A stretch of DNA of 64,000 nt from NCBI GenBank assembly GCA_937995655.1, contig CALKJI010000006.1, forward strand, positions 1 to 64,000, given 5' to 3'. The notes below the pieces were generated by a model that saw only the letters and a list, made by a program, of their open reading frames with translations, was not told where the DNA came from and did not search any database. The position numbers were made by a program, and so were the translations under genes. This DNA comes from an uncultured Pseudothermotoga sp. Lineage in GTDB: Bacteria > Thermotogota > Thermotogae > Thermotogales > DSM-5069. How positions within the stretch are numbered: the stretch's first letter is position 1; every line of letters starts with the position of its first letter. This document shows positions 50,754-59,026 of this stretch, in pieces.

Positions 50754-52436
50754 GTGAAGTTTTCACAATTTGTTTACAAAAGACCGAATCTCAATGAAAT
50801 CCAAAATGAACTCAAAGAGAAGATCGAAGAGCTCAAAAAGGCAAAGAATCTTCAAACGGCAAGAGAATCTGTGAGAAAGATCAACAGAATCAGGGATAGT
50901 TTCTCCACCGCATCATCTATCTGTATGATCCGTTTTTGTATGAACACAAAAGATGAGTTTTACAAGAAAGAAAAAGACTACTTTGACAGTGCAAGCCCTG
51001 TGATGAGTGGGCTTGTGAATGACTACTACGAGGCACTTTTGAACTCACAGTTCAGAGATGATCTAGAAAAAGACTATGGGAAACAACTTTTAAACATTGC
51101 ACACCTTGCAATCAAAACCTTCAAATCAGAGGTTTTAGAAGATTTGATTCAAGAAAATAAACTTGCAACCCAGTATGCCGAATTGATTTCATCTGCTCAA
51201 ATTGAGTTCAACGGAAAAAGACTGACCATACCCCAGTTGCGGGCTTTCATGCTTTCATCAGATCGGAATGTTCGAAAACAAGCAGCCGAGGCACTGTATT
51301 CATTCTTTTCGTCAAACCAAGAGAGGTCAGATGAAATATATGATCAGCTTGTCAAACTTAGAACTAAGATTGCACACAAACTGGGTTATGATTCCTTTAC
51401 ACAGCTTGGTTATGATAGATTGTCTCGCTCAGACTACGATTCAAAGATGGTGAAAACTCTGAGAGAAGCTATAAAGAAGCACATAATTCCTGCAGTGGCA
51501 AAACTTCGTGAAAGACAGGCAATTCAATTGGGTTTGGAGAAGTTGAAATACTATGATTTATCAGTTCTCTTAAAGGAAGGTAATCCTAAACCTACTGGTG
51601 ATGAAGATGAAATAGTATCAAAGACAAAGCAGATGTACGGAGAGATGTCGAGCGAAACGGCAGAGTTTTTCATTTTCATGCTTGAGAACGAGTTACTCGA
51701 TTTGAAGAGCAGGGATGGCAAATACCCAGGAGGATTTTGTGATTTTATACCTGACTATAAATCTCCCTTCATCTTTGCAAACTTCAATGGAACAGAACAC
51801 GATGTGGAGGTATTAACTCATGAGGCAGGACATGCCTTTCAGGTTTACAGAAGCAGGAATTACGAGGTTCCCGAGTATCATTGGCCCACGCTCGAAGCAT
51901 GTGAGATACATTCCATGAGTATGGAGTTTTTTGCATGGCCCTGGATGGAGTATTTCTATGGAGATCAAGCAGAAAAAGCAAAAGTTGTTCATCTGTGGGC
52001 AGCTTTGAATTTTATTCCTTATGGGACCTGTGTAGATGAATTCCAACATTGTGTGTATGAAAAACCCAGTATGACACCAAAAGAAAGAAGGAGACTTTGG
52101 CGTGAGATAGAAAAAACCTACATGCCAGAGATCGATTACGATGGCAACAAGTTCTTAGAAGACGGAGGACGATGGCACCAGCAAGGGCACATCTTTGAAA
52201 ATCCATTCTATTACATTGATTATGTCCTTGCACAGATCTGTGCCTTTCAATTTTGGATAAGGTCTTTCAAAGACAGAGAAGGTGCTTTTAGAGATTATGT
52301 GAATCTTTGCGATTTGGGTGGAAGCCTACCATTCACACAGCTTTTAACAATGGCAAAACTGTCTTCTGTATTCGAAGAGGAAACGATAAAATCGGTATCG
52401 GAACATGTTTTGAATTGGATCAGCTCAAAGACATAA
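50754..52436 (+). CDS. M3 family oligoendopeptidase (second, divergent type)
   Basis: This 560-residue protease starts at GTG 50754 behind AGGGGGTG; the longer reading from 50628 runs through the promoter and was rejected. The zinc motif HEAGH is at residues 356-360, with the third ligand region TLEACEIHSMSMEF about 25 residues later. It belongs to the M3 subgroup with a C-terminal DYVLAQICAFQFWIRS helix rather than the PepF HPYAWIVKPHYY string. It is cytosolic, transcribed alone, and divergent from aspS. It overlaps the HAD gene on the opposite strand by 12 nt. Confidence 0.9.
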   Translation: MKFSQFVYKRPNLNEIQNELKEKIEELKKAKNLQTARESVRKINRIRDSFSTASSICMIRFCMNTKDEFYKKEKDYFDSASPVMSGLVNDYYEALLNSQFRDDLEKDYGKQLLNIAHLAIKTFKSEVLEDLIQENKLATQYAELISSAQIEFNGKRLTIPQLRAFMLSSDRNVRKQAAEALYSFFSSNQERSDEIYDQLVKLRTKIAHKLGYDSFTQLGYDRLSRSDYDSKMVKTLREAIKKHIIPAVAKLRERQAIQLGLEKLKYYDLSVLLKEGNPKPTGDEDEIVSKTKQMYGEMSSETAEFFIFMLENELLDLKSRDGKYPGGFCDFIPDYKSPFIFANFNGTEHDVEVLTHEAGHAFQVYRSRNYEVPEYHWPTLEACEIHSMSMEFFAWPWMEYFYGDQAEKAKVVHLWAALNFIPYGTCVDEFQHCVYEKPSMTPKERRRLWREIEKTYMPEIDYDGNKFLEDGGRWHQQGHIFENPFYYIDYVLAQICAFQFWIRSFKDREGAFRDYVNLCDLGGSLPFTQLLTMAKLSSVFEEETIKSVSEHVLNWISSKT

Positions 52437-53105
52437 AGCTGCGTAGAGTTCGTCGAAGTCCTTTACAACAGGGAATTGGTTACTGAAATTTGCGCCGGAT
52501 GGATCAAAGATTATGAAATCCACTCCGGCGTTTCTGCTTGCTTGATAGTCTATGACAGGATCGTCACCAACGTACACCGAACGGTCTAACCTTACACCAC
52601 TCAGTTGTGCTGCCAATGAAAACATGGCAGGATCTGGTTTTGGCTTTTGCACTTGCTCAGAGGTGATTATGAATTCTACGTAGTTTTGAAGCCCCAGTAT
52701 CTTTGCCCTAGCTTCCTGGACCTTTCTTACTCCGTTTGTAAGTATTGCCATTCTTTGGTTTCTGAGTTTCATCTTTTCAAGAAACTGTCTGGCCCCCGGG
52801 ACGAAATAAGCAGTCTGTGAAAGTTTATCAAGATACTCCGTTGATATCTTTTCTACAGGTATATTTGTCGCACCTATTTTCTCCAAGAACTCTTTAAATC
52901 TTGCTATTACTATGTGATCTTTACTGTACAAACCTTTTGAAAAGTCCTGCCACCATTTTTTATTTATCTGGGTATAAAGTTCAACCTCTTCATTGTTCAG
53001 TTCGAGGCCATATCTGGAAAATACATAACGCAAAGACTCTTTCTCAGAACGAGAAAAATCCAGTAACGTGTTATCTAAATCAAAATAGACCATTTCATAT
53101 CTCAT
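52425..53105 (-). CDS. HAD hydrolase, YjjG/dUMP-phosphatase-like
   Basis: The ATG at 53105 overlaps the stop of the gene upstream (ATGA); the longer reading was rejected. The 226-residue protein has HAD motif I DLDNTLLDF (residues ~8-16), motif II LTNGV, motif III lysine in QKPKPD and motif IV YVGDDPVID, with a C1 helical cap. Closest in outline to YjjG-type nucleotidases. It is last in the ribokinase operon, where it might remove phosphate from a sugar or nucleotide. Confidence 0.88.
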   Translation of the reverse strand: MRYEMVYFDLDNTLLDFSRSEKESLRYVFSRYGLELNNEEVELYTQINKKWWQDFSKGLYSKDHIVIARFKEFLEKIGATNIPVEKISTEYLDKLSQTAYFVPGARQFLEKMKLRNQRMAILTNGVRKVQEARAKILGLQNYVEFIITSEQVQKPKPDPAMFSLAAQLSGVRLDRSVYVGDDPVIDYQASRNAGVDFIIFDPSGANFSNQFPVVKDFDELYAALCL

Positions 53106-54091
53106 CGTGAACTCTCCACAATTTTCAAGATAATTTCCCACGTCCTTTTTGGATTGTCTGGAGAAATACTGCTTATGTGTTCACAAGCGTAAACACCCCA
53201 AAAGAATACCTTCTCTATTTGATGGTCTTTCATAGTCTTGAAACCTTCTATTAACTCTTGTTCCCTATCGTGTGGAACTTTGAACCCTTGGAGCCACATA
53301 TGGTTTGTTTTGTTGTATTCTTGGGAAAGTTTTTTTATGGTTTTTGATGCATTTTCGACGAAGGGATTCATCGGTAGGCCAAAGGCAAACCAATAGGGAT
53401 CTGTACCGATATCATCTACAGATGAGAGTTTCGCGATGCTCTCAAAATCTCTGATGCCAAAAAGATCTGTTTCGAAGGGAAGAAAACATACAATGTTCTT
53501 TAAACCCTTTTGTTTTGCATATTCAGTCATTTGCTTGAAAAATTCTATTGCCGAATCATTTCTAAAATCTGAGATATCATCGTTGTATTCAACTGGCATT
53601 TCATAACCATATCTTTCTTTGAAAGAGGACCTGCACCTTTCACACCGACATGTCCATTTTTCTGGAAAATCGGTGACTGGTGTTGGTATATGAAAATGTG
53701 GTTCGTCCCAGAATATTGCATCGAATCGAGCTTCTTTTACGCTGTCGATCCATTGTTTCATATATTCTTTGAATCTCTCAGATCTCAAACAAACTGAACC
53801 TTTTTGTCTTCCGTCGTTTCCTATTTGAGCCTCACTCATGTTATTTTGTAGAAAACCGCTGAAGGCTTCGCCACCAAAGATTCCACCCCAACCCCATGGA
53901 TCTGCCCATGTTTCAAAACCCATCTCTTTGCTCATTTGTGCAATTTTCTTCATAGTTTTCTCGTAGAACTTGAAGTCGTTTTCACTGTAGGTGTGTACGA
54001 TGATCTCAAAACCAACCTTCTTAAGCATCTCAAGGTCTTTTTGAACATACCACGGCATCCTGTTACCAAAATAACTCACACCAAATTTCAT
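53102..54091 (-). CDS. Uncharacterised TIM-barrel-like protein (glycosidase-like)
   Basis: This 329-residue cytosolic protein has alternating strands and helices typical of a (beta/alpha)8 barrel: FGVSYFGNRMPWYVQKDLEM at the start, FEIIVHTYSEND, FDAIFWDEPHFH with acidic residues at a strand end (~residue 128), and KVFFWGVYACEHI near the C-terminus. A CRCERCRSSF four-cysteine knuckle (~residues 150-158) may bind zinc, as in some DUF-type GH-like barrels. No defined family can be named. It is between the ribokinase and HAD genes with 4-nt overlaps on both sides, which points to one pathway, possibly nucleoside or ribose-glycoside turnover (inference). Confidence 0.6.
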   Translation of the reverse strand: MKFGVSYFGNRMPWYVQKDLEMLKKVGFEIIVHTYSENDFKFYEKTMKKIAQMSKEMGFETWADPWGWGGIFGGEAFSGFLQNNMSEAQIGNDGRQKGSVCLRSERFKEYMKQWIDSVKEARFDAIFWDEPHFHIPTPVTDFPEKWTCRCERCRSSFKERYGYEMPVEYNDDISDFRNDSAIEFFKQMTEYAKQKGLKNIVCFLPFETDLFGIRDFESIAKLSSVDDIGTDPYWFAFGLPMNPFVENASKTIKKLSQEYNKTNHMWLQGFKVPHDREQELIEGFKTMKDHQIEKVFFWGVYACEHISSISPDNPKRTWEIILKIVESSR

Positions 54092-54990
54092 ATCCCTTGT
54101 CCCCTTTCTTTGACAAAGTGTATTACTTCATCGTAACTTGGTATAGAACTCTGCGCACCCTTTCTGGTAACACTGATTGCGGCAGCGGCGCTTGCAAATG
54201 TCAATGCCTTATTAATATCTTTTGTCCTCTCAAACTCTACAGCAAAAGCTGCGTTGAAGACATCTCCAGCAGCGGTTGTATCTACCGTCTTCACTTTGAA
54301 GGCATCTATCTTACTTTGCCCAAGCCCTCCTTTGAAGAGGGAGCCTTTTTCGCCCATTTTCAAAAGTACGTTCTTACAGCCAGCTTTGAGCAGCTCATCG
54401 ACAGCCGTATGAACTTGTTCAAGCCCGGTCAAGGCAAAGATTTCAGATTCATTTGGTGTGATTATGTCTACATACCTGAAAATTTCCTGATCTACATTTT
54501 GGGCTGGTGCTGGGTCAAAGATCACCAGTTTATCATGTTCTTTAAAGAGTTTTGCCGCTTCCAAGGTACTTTCAAAAGGTATCTCATTTTGGAGCAGTAC
54601 CATACTTGCCTTTAGCAAATCCTTTGCCTTTGTTCGGATGAGATCTTTTGTAATCAAATTGTTCGAACCAGGGTAAATTATTATTCTGTTTTCTCCATTC
54701 TTTGTGATCTCTATCAGGGCGAAGCCATTTGGAAGGTTCGTCTTTGTCACCAGTTTTTGGATGCCTACCTCAGAAAGTTTTTCATAGGAGAACTGACCAT
54801 TTGAGTCGTTTCCAACACAGGTGAGAAAAACTACTTCTGCTCCAAGTTTCTTACAGGCAACGGCTTGATTTGCACCCTTTCCACCGGCAAATCTTTCAAA
54901 GTCAAGGCATCTTTGCGTCTCACCCGGTCTTGTGAAGTGATCCACTGTTACAACAAGATCGACGTTGTTGCTTCCGACAACCGCGATCAT
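54088..54990 (-). CDS. rbsK: Ribokinase (PfkB family)
   Basis: This 300-residue sugar kinase phosphorylates ribose to ribose-5-phosphate. PfkB signature 1 is FAGGKGANQAVACKKLG (residues ~34-50); signature 2 is DTTAAGDVFNAAF with the catalytic Asp in the AAGD turn (~residue 240). The N-terminal GSNNVDLV is the usual ribokinase opening. It is first gene of a three-gene leftward operon and has a TAGGAGGGAATG leader. No ribose ABC transporter is adjacent. Confidence 0.9.
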   Translation of the reverse strand: MIAVVGSNNVDLVVTVDHFTRPGETQRCLDFERFAGGKGANQAVACKKLGAEVVFLTCVGNDSNGQFSYEKLSEVGIQKLVTKTNLPNGFALIEITKNGENRIIIYPGSNNLITKDLIRTKAKDLLKASMVLLQNEIPFESTLEAAKLFKEHDKLVIFDPAPAQNVDQEIFRYVDIITPNESEIFALTGLEQVHTAVDELLKAGCKNVLLKMGEKGSLFKGGLGQSKIDAFKVKTVDTTAAGDVFNAAFAVEFERTKDINKALTFASAAAAISVTRKGAQSSIPSYDEVIHFVKERGQGI

Positions 54991-55006
54991 TACATTCCCT
55001 CCTAAA

Positions 55007-55055
55007 AATCGAGTTTAACATAGATTTTGCATTAAATAGGCTTAATCGTGTTTAA
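55007..55055. promoter_or_regulatory. Possible operator pair between rbsK and the Wzz/BY-kinase gene
   Basis: The motif AATCG(A/T)GTTTAA occurs at 55007-55018 and 55044-55055, in the same orientation, 37 bp apart in the shared divergent promoter region. It may bind a regulator; AT-rich chance similarity cannot be excluded. Confidence 0.3.
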
Positions 55056-55093
55056 ATATTCATTGGTATCGGTTTTCTTAGGAGGTGTAAAAG

Positions 55094-57133
55094 TTGAATG
55101 ACCAGGTCGTTGAACTGAGTCTATCGGACATTTTTAAGATCTTCAAAAGACGTTTCTGGTGGTTTTTGGGGATCTTTCTTGTGGTATCTTTTGGAACTTT
55201 GGTCTACCTTTTGTTTTTCACAAAGCCCATCTATGAAGCAAGTGCCCAACTTCTTGTCATAAGTAGCGGGCAAACGGCCAACATTCCAAGTGCTATAACT
55301 CAGCTGGTAGGTGTCATTAGCTTACCTAGTGTGGGTGTGGGGATTGGAACTGAGATGGAGTTGATAAAGAGCAGACAGAACATAGAAAAGTTGATCGACC
55401 AACTCAATTTGATGGAATTGTTCAAGGGTAACAAAGAAATCCTGGTCCAAGACATAGTGAGAACGATTAGCGAAAGGTTGAAGATAGAGAATGTCAAAAA
55501 TACATCGATAATAAAGATATCAGTGGAATTTGAAGATCCAGAGATTGCGGCAAAGATCGTCAATTCTTTGATCGATATCTACTTAGATATGAGAAGTCGA
55601 TTGACCGTTAACGAATACAGTGCACGTGTAGATTTCATAGAAAGACAACTTCCTCGTCTTGAACAAGAACTGAAAGATGTGGAAGACAAGCTAAGAAGGT
55701 TCAAAGAGCAAAATCAAATCTACTCACTGAGCGATCAAGCAGCAAAGCTTGTCGAAGGTATAGCAAGGTTCGATGCGATGGCTTATGAGACAAAGGTGTC
55801 TATAGAACAAGTTAAAACTGCAATAAAGGCTGCGGAAGACATGCTGAAAAAGGTCGATCAAAAGATCATATCATCGGAGACGATCAGCACAAATCCTGTG
55901 GTTCAACAGCTCAGGTCAAAACTCGTAGAGCTTCAGGTGGAACTTTCCGCTTTGCTTCAGACATATTCCGAGACAGACAGAAGGGTTGTCTCGTTGAAGA
56001 AACAGATTCAAGAAACCCAGGATCTTTTACAAAAAGAGATCAGCAAGGTCATTAGTGCAGAGATTCAAACAATAAATCCTGCTTATTCTGAACTCTACAC
56101 AACCTGGATTTTGAAGCAGACAGAACTTCAAGTACAGCAAGCGACCTTAACAGCTGTCGAGAAGATCAGAGATGAATACCTTAAGAAAGTCGCGGTCATC
56201 CCATCGATTGAGCAGAAACTCTTTGAGTTAGAGAGAGATAGACAGGCAAAGCAAGCCGCGTATTTGGCTCTGTTGAGCCAGTACGAACAAGCAAAGATAG
56301 GTGCCGCTGGCACCGTCAGCAATGTTCGTGTGATAAACAATGCTGTGGTACCAAGTATACCTTCAAAGCCAAATAAGAAACTTTTATTGGCTATAGGTGG
56401 CGTGCTTGGGATCTTTTTAGGCCTGGTCATGGTGTTTGTGAGGGATTTGACAGACAGAAAGTTCCGAGCACTGGACGAGTTACAAAGACTCTTTCCAAGG
56501 ATACCGATCTTAGGCAAGATATCTAACATTAGAGTAGCCAGGAATGAAGATCTTTTAGTTACATTTGAATGTGAAGGTAAAGAAGTTTGTGATGAATTTA
56601 AGTATCTAGCTGCAAAGATGCTAGATGAACCTGTAAAGGTTCTTGGTTTAACAAGCTCTGATAAGAAAGAAGGGAAGACCTTTGTCGCATCCAATCTTGC
56701 CTATGTGTTTTCAAAGATGGCACAGAAGACTTTGCTGATCGATATGAATGTCCGATCACCCATGGTTTCAAAGGTTTTCTCAATCGAAGCTGATCGTGAC
56801 ATAGTTGATCTAACTAAAGGAACGGTACCAGAAAACTGTATAGTGAGATTTTCTGAAAATTTGCATATCTTGACTCTCAACGGGAAAGATAGTTGGTTTC
56901 TCAGTGACCCAAAGCTTTTTGAATTCATGAAAGAATTTGCACAATCCTACGACAGGATCATCGTAGATATGCCACCACTCAGCTGTGCAGAAGGCATTCT
57001 TGCAAGTAAGGTCGTAGGTAAATACGCCTTGGTAATCTGTTTTGGCAAGAGCGAGAAAAATCTTGTTAATTCTTTGGTGCACTCAACTTTTGCAAGTAAG
57101 TTAATTGGTATCATAGCAAATAAAACTGTGTGA
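55094..57133 (+). CDS. Wzz/BY-kinase-like polysaccharide co-polymerase without tyrosine tail
   Basis: This 679-residue membrane protein starts at a TTG behind GGAGGTGT. N-terminal Wzz part: membrane segment ~residues 22-42, then a long coiled coil (residues ~170-400; EQELKDVEDKLRRFKEQNQ), and second membrane segment LLLAIGGVLGIFLGLVMVFV (~430-450). The cytosolic BY-kinase domain has Walker A SSDKKEGKTFVASN, Walker A' LLIDMNVRSP (the usual second Asp is Asn) and Walker B IIVDMPP. The tyrosine cluster normally found at the C-terminus is absent, ending at ANKTV. It probably controls surface polysaccharide chain length; kinase activity is doubtful. Confidence 0.85.
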   Translation: MNDQVVELSLSDIFKIFKRRFWWFLGIFLVVSFGTLVYLLFFTKPIYEASAQLLVISSGQTANIPSAITQLVGVISLPSVGVGIGTEMELIKSRQNIEKLIDQLNLMELFKGNKEILVQDIVRTISERLKIENVKNTSIIKISVEFEDPEIAAKIVNSLIDIYLDMRSRLTVNEYSARVDFIERQLPRLEQELKDVEDKLRRFKEQNQIYSLSDQAAKLVEGIARFDAMAYETKVSIEQVKTAIKAAEDMLKKVDQKIISSETISTNPVVQQLRSKLVELQVELSALLQTYSETDRRVVSLKKQIQETQDLLQKEISKVISAEIQTINPAYSELYTTWILKQTELQVQQATLTAVEKIRDEYLKKVAVIPSIEQKLFELERDRQAKQAAYLALLSQYEQAKIGAAGTVSNVRVINNAVVPSIPSKPNKKLLLAIGGVLGIFLGLVMVFVRDLTDRKFRALDELQRLFPRIPILGKISNIRVARNEDLLVTFECEGKEVCDEFKYLAAKMLDEPVKVLGLTSSDKKEGKTFVASNLAYVFSKMAQKTLLIDMNVRSPMVSKVFSIEADRDIVDLTKGTVPENCIVRFSENLHILTLNGKDSWFLSDPKLFEFMKEFAQSYDRIIVDMPPLSCAEGILASKVVGKYALVICFGKSEKNLVNSLVHSTFASKLIGIIANKTV

Positions 57134-57861
57134 TGATCAGAGAAATAACGGCAAAAACAATCATCACTCGTACTAAGATTGCTGTTGCAAAGTATGTGAT
57201 CAATCCGTACGTGGGTTGTACCTTTGGATGCTTATATTGTTACGCTCGCTTCATAGGGCCTTTCAAATACACCAATTGCGAGTGGGGAGAAGATGTCTGG
57301 GTCAAAACTAATGCTGTGCAATTGCTTGAAAAAGAGTTGGCAAGAAAGAGAGGCGATTTTTTTCTTTCGAGCATTTGTGATCCATATCAGCATATTGAAA
57401 AAAAGTATGGGTTAACAAGAAAAATTATTGAGGTTCTGCGTTCTCACTTTAGAAGAGTTCATGTTATGACTAAGTCCAATTTGGTTCTCAGAGATGTTGA
57501 TCTGTTGAGAGATCTTTCTGTAACACTCACGATTACAACCGATCGTGAAGACGTTAGGAAAATCCTTGAACCAGGTGCTCCTTCTGTTGAAGAAAGATTT
57601 GACACACTCAAAAAGCTCAAAGAGGCCGGAGTCAATGTTTCTGTTTTTGTTGGGCCGGTTCTTGTTATGAACCCGGAAAATCTTGCTCATAGACTTTCAA
57701 GGTATGTAGATACACTGACACTCGATGCACTCAACTATCCCAAGATGGTACAAGAGGTGTATGTAAAACACGGTTGGCAAGGGTGGCTGACCAAAGAAAA
57801 GTTCATTGAAGTTATTGAAAGGTTCGAAAGAGTTTTCAAAAAAGGTTCTGTTAAATATTGA
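57130..57861 (+). CDS. Radical SAM protein, SPL-type
   Basis: This 243-residue enzyme overlaps the Wzz/BY-kinase-like gene by 4 nt. The Fe-S motif C-x3-C-x2-C lies in NPYVGCTFGCLYCYARF (residues ~23-39). The PYVGCTFGCLYCYAR box and SICDPYQHIEKKYGLTR are typical of spore photoproduct lyase-like radical SAM proteins of the broader group (not true SplB, which is longer). The substrate is unknown. Coupling to a polysaccharide gene may be chance or may mean that it modifies a polymer component. Its 3' end overlaps the ROK gene on the other strand by 11 nt. Confidence 0.82.
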   Translation: MMIREITAKTIITRTKIAVAKYVINPYVGCTFGCLYCYARFIGPFKYTNCEWGEDVWVKTNAVQLLEKELARKRGDFFLSSICDPYQHIEKKYGLTRKIIEVLRSHFRRVHVMTKSNLVLRDVDLLRDLSVTLTITTDREDVRKILEPGAPSVEERFDTLKKLKEAGVNVSVFVGPVLVMNPENLAHRLSRYVDTLTLDALNYPKMVQEVYVKHGWQGWLTKEKFIEVIERFERVFKKGSVKY

Positions 57862-58912
57862 ATATACTGTTTTCTATAAGGTACTCTGCTGCACCTGTTA
57901 GGATGGCGTCGGGATTGTTGATGGACTTTCTAATGAAGACTTCAAAGCCATAGAATCTTTCTCTGGCTAACCTTTCGACCTCCAAAAGATATTTTTCGTC
58001 AAAGATAGCATACCTTCCACCAACGACAAAATGACAGATATCAGTTACCGATAAAACGTTTTGCACCACGCTGAAAAGTAGATTGACTAACAGCTTGGAT
58101 GGAATTTCTCCTTCGATTAAATATTCTTTTAATATCTTTGAATAAACATCCCCAACTGTTATGAAGGGTTCGCAACTATATATCATTCTACCAATTTCGC
58201 CAGCATAGCCGCGATCACCTTTGAAGATAGATTTGTCAAGAATCATTCCACCTCCCAGTCCATCGCCCAGGTGTATGTAGAACATATTTTTAATGTCCTC
58301 TTCAAGGTTCATGAACTCACCTAAGGCTGAAAGGTTTGCGTCATTTTCCACCAAGACAGGTAGATTCAAGTACTTTTGCAAGAACTCAACGATACGGATA
58401 TTTTCCAAACCTTTTATCAAACTGCTACTGATTCTCCCTGTATGTGGGTCAAGGACGCCTGAAACGGCTATGCAAAGGCCAAGGATTCGATGACCATTGA
58501 CGATTGAAAGCATCTCTTTGATCTTTTGAATGAGTTGTTCAAGCCCCTCATAAATCTGGGGCTTGAGATTAAATTCTTGTAGGGAGTTTATTTTTAGTGT
58601 GCTATCGATTAATGCTACTCTTACTGAATAGCCAGATAGATCAACTACCATGCTGAATGCAGCCGCTGGATTTATTGTCAAAAGTTGCGGTGGCCTACCA
58701 CCGGAAGATGGTCCGTGGGAAGATTCTACGATGATCTTTCTATCAATGAAGGGTTTCAACAGTTGTGAGACAGTGGAAGAGTTAACATTCAGTTTCCTTG
58801 CCACTTGTGACTTTGAAACCGGTTGATGTTTGAGTATTTCCTTCAAAATGACCCTAAGGTTATTTTTTCTCAGATAAGAGCTGTTTCTTATTTTGCTCAA
58901 GTTTATCACCAT
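57851..58912 (-). CDS. ROK family transcriptional regulator (XylR/NagC type)
   Basis: This 353-residue protein starts, in my reading, at ATG 58912 (MVINLSKIRNSSYLRKNN). The N-terminal winged helix (VSKSQVARKLNVNSSTVSQLLKPF, ~residues 32-55) is followed by the ROK sugar-kinase-like sensor (VVVDLSGYSVRVALID, then LPVLVENDANLSALGEF, HLGDGLGGGMI). The zinc-site cysteine cluster CxCGxxGCxE of many ROK proteins is absent (only SCEPF). A good promoter lies so close that the transcript would start at or within the start codon. It is divergent from a sugar ABC operon that it probably controls. Confidence 0.85.
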   Translation of the reverse strand: MVINLSKIRNSSYLRKNNLRVILKEILKHQPVSKSQVARKLNVNSSTVSQLLKPFIDRKIIVESSHGPSSGGRPPQLLTINPAAAFSMVVDLSGYSVRVALIDSTLKINSLQEFNLKPQIYEGLEQLIQKIKEMLSIVNGHRILGLCIAVSGVLDPHTGRISSSLIKGLENIRIVEFLQKYLNLPVLVENDANLSALGEFMNLEEDIKNMFYIHLGDGLGGGMILDKSIFKGDRGYAGEIGRMIYSCEPFITVGDVYSKILKEYLIEGEIPSKLLVNLLFSVVQNVLSVTDICHFVVGGRYAIFDEKYLLEVERLARERFYGFEVFIRKSINNPDAILTGAAEYLIENSIFNI

Positions 58913-58916
58913 AGAG

Positions 58917-58944
58917 AATATACCACAAAAAGATAATTTGTTAA
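58917..58944 (-). promoter_or_regulatory. Promoter of the ROK gene (leaderless)
   Basis: On the minus strand, -35 TTAACA (58944-58939), 16-bp spacer, -10 TATATT (58922-58917). The A of the start ATG is 5 nt past the -10 box, which leaves no room for a ribosome site. Confidence 0.6.
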
Positions 58945-58959
58945 GACTTTTTACAAGAC

Positions 58960-58987
58960 TTGACATAAGTATTAAAAATATGATATT
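58960..58987 (+). promoter_or_regulatory. Promoter of the sugar ABC/amidohydrolase operon
   Basis: A consensus -35 TTGACA (58960-58965), 16-bp spacer, and a fair -10 GATATT (58982-58987), about 40 nt before the ATG at 59027. It partly overlaps the upstream region of the ROK promoter. Confidence 0.5.
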
Positions 58988-59026
58988 GTGTTGATGGAGA
59001 ACACATTCACAGGAGGAGGTGTCACT

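Noticed and set aside
55007-55055. The two AATCG(A/T)GTTTAA motifs as a firm operator finding
   Set aside because: Listed only at low confidence as a feature; short AT-rich similarity can arise by chance and no palindrome is present.
56128-56694. Minus-strand ORF opposite the Wzz/BY-kinase-like gene
   Set aside because: It is a shadow of the plus-strand coding frame with no ribosome site or family features.
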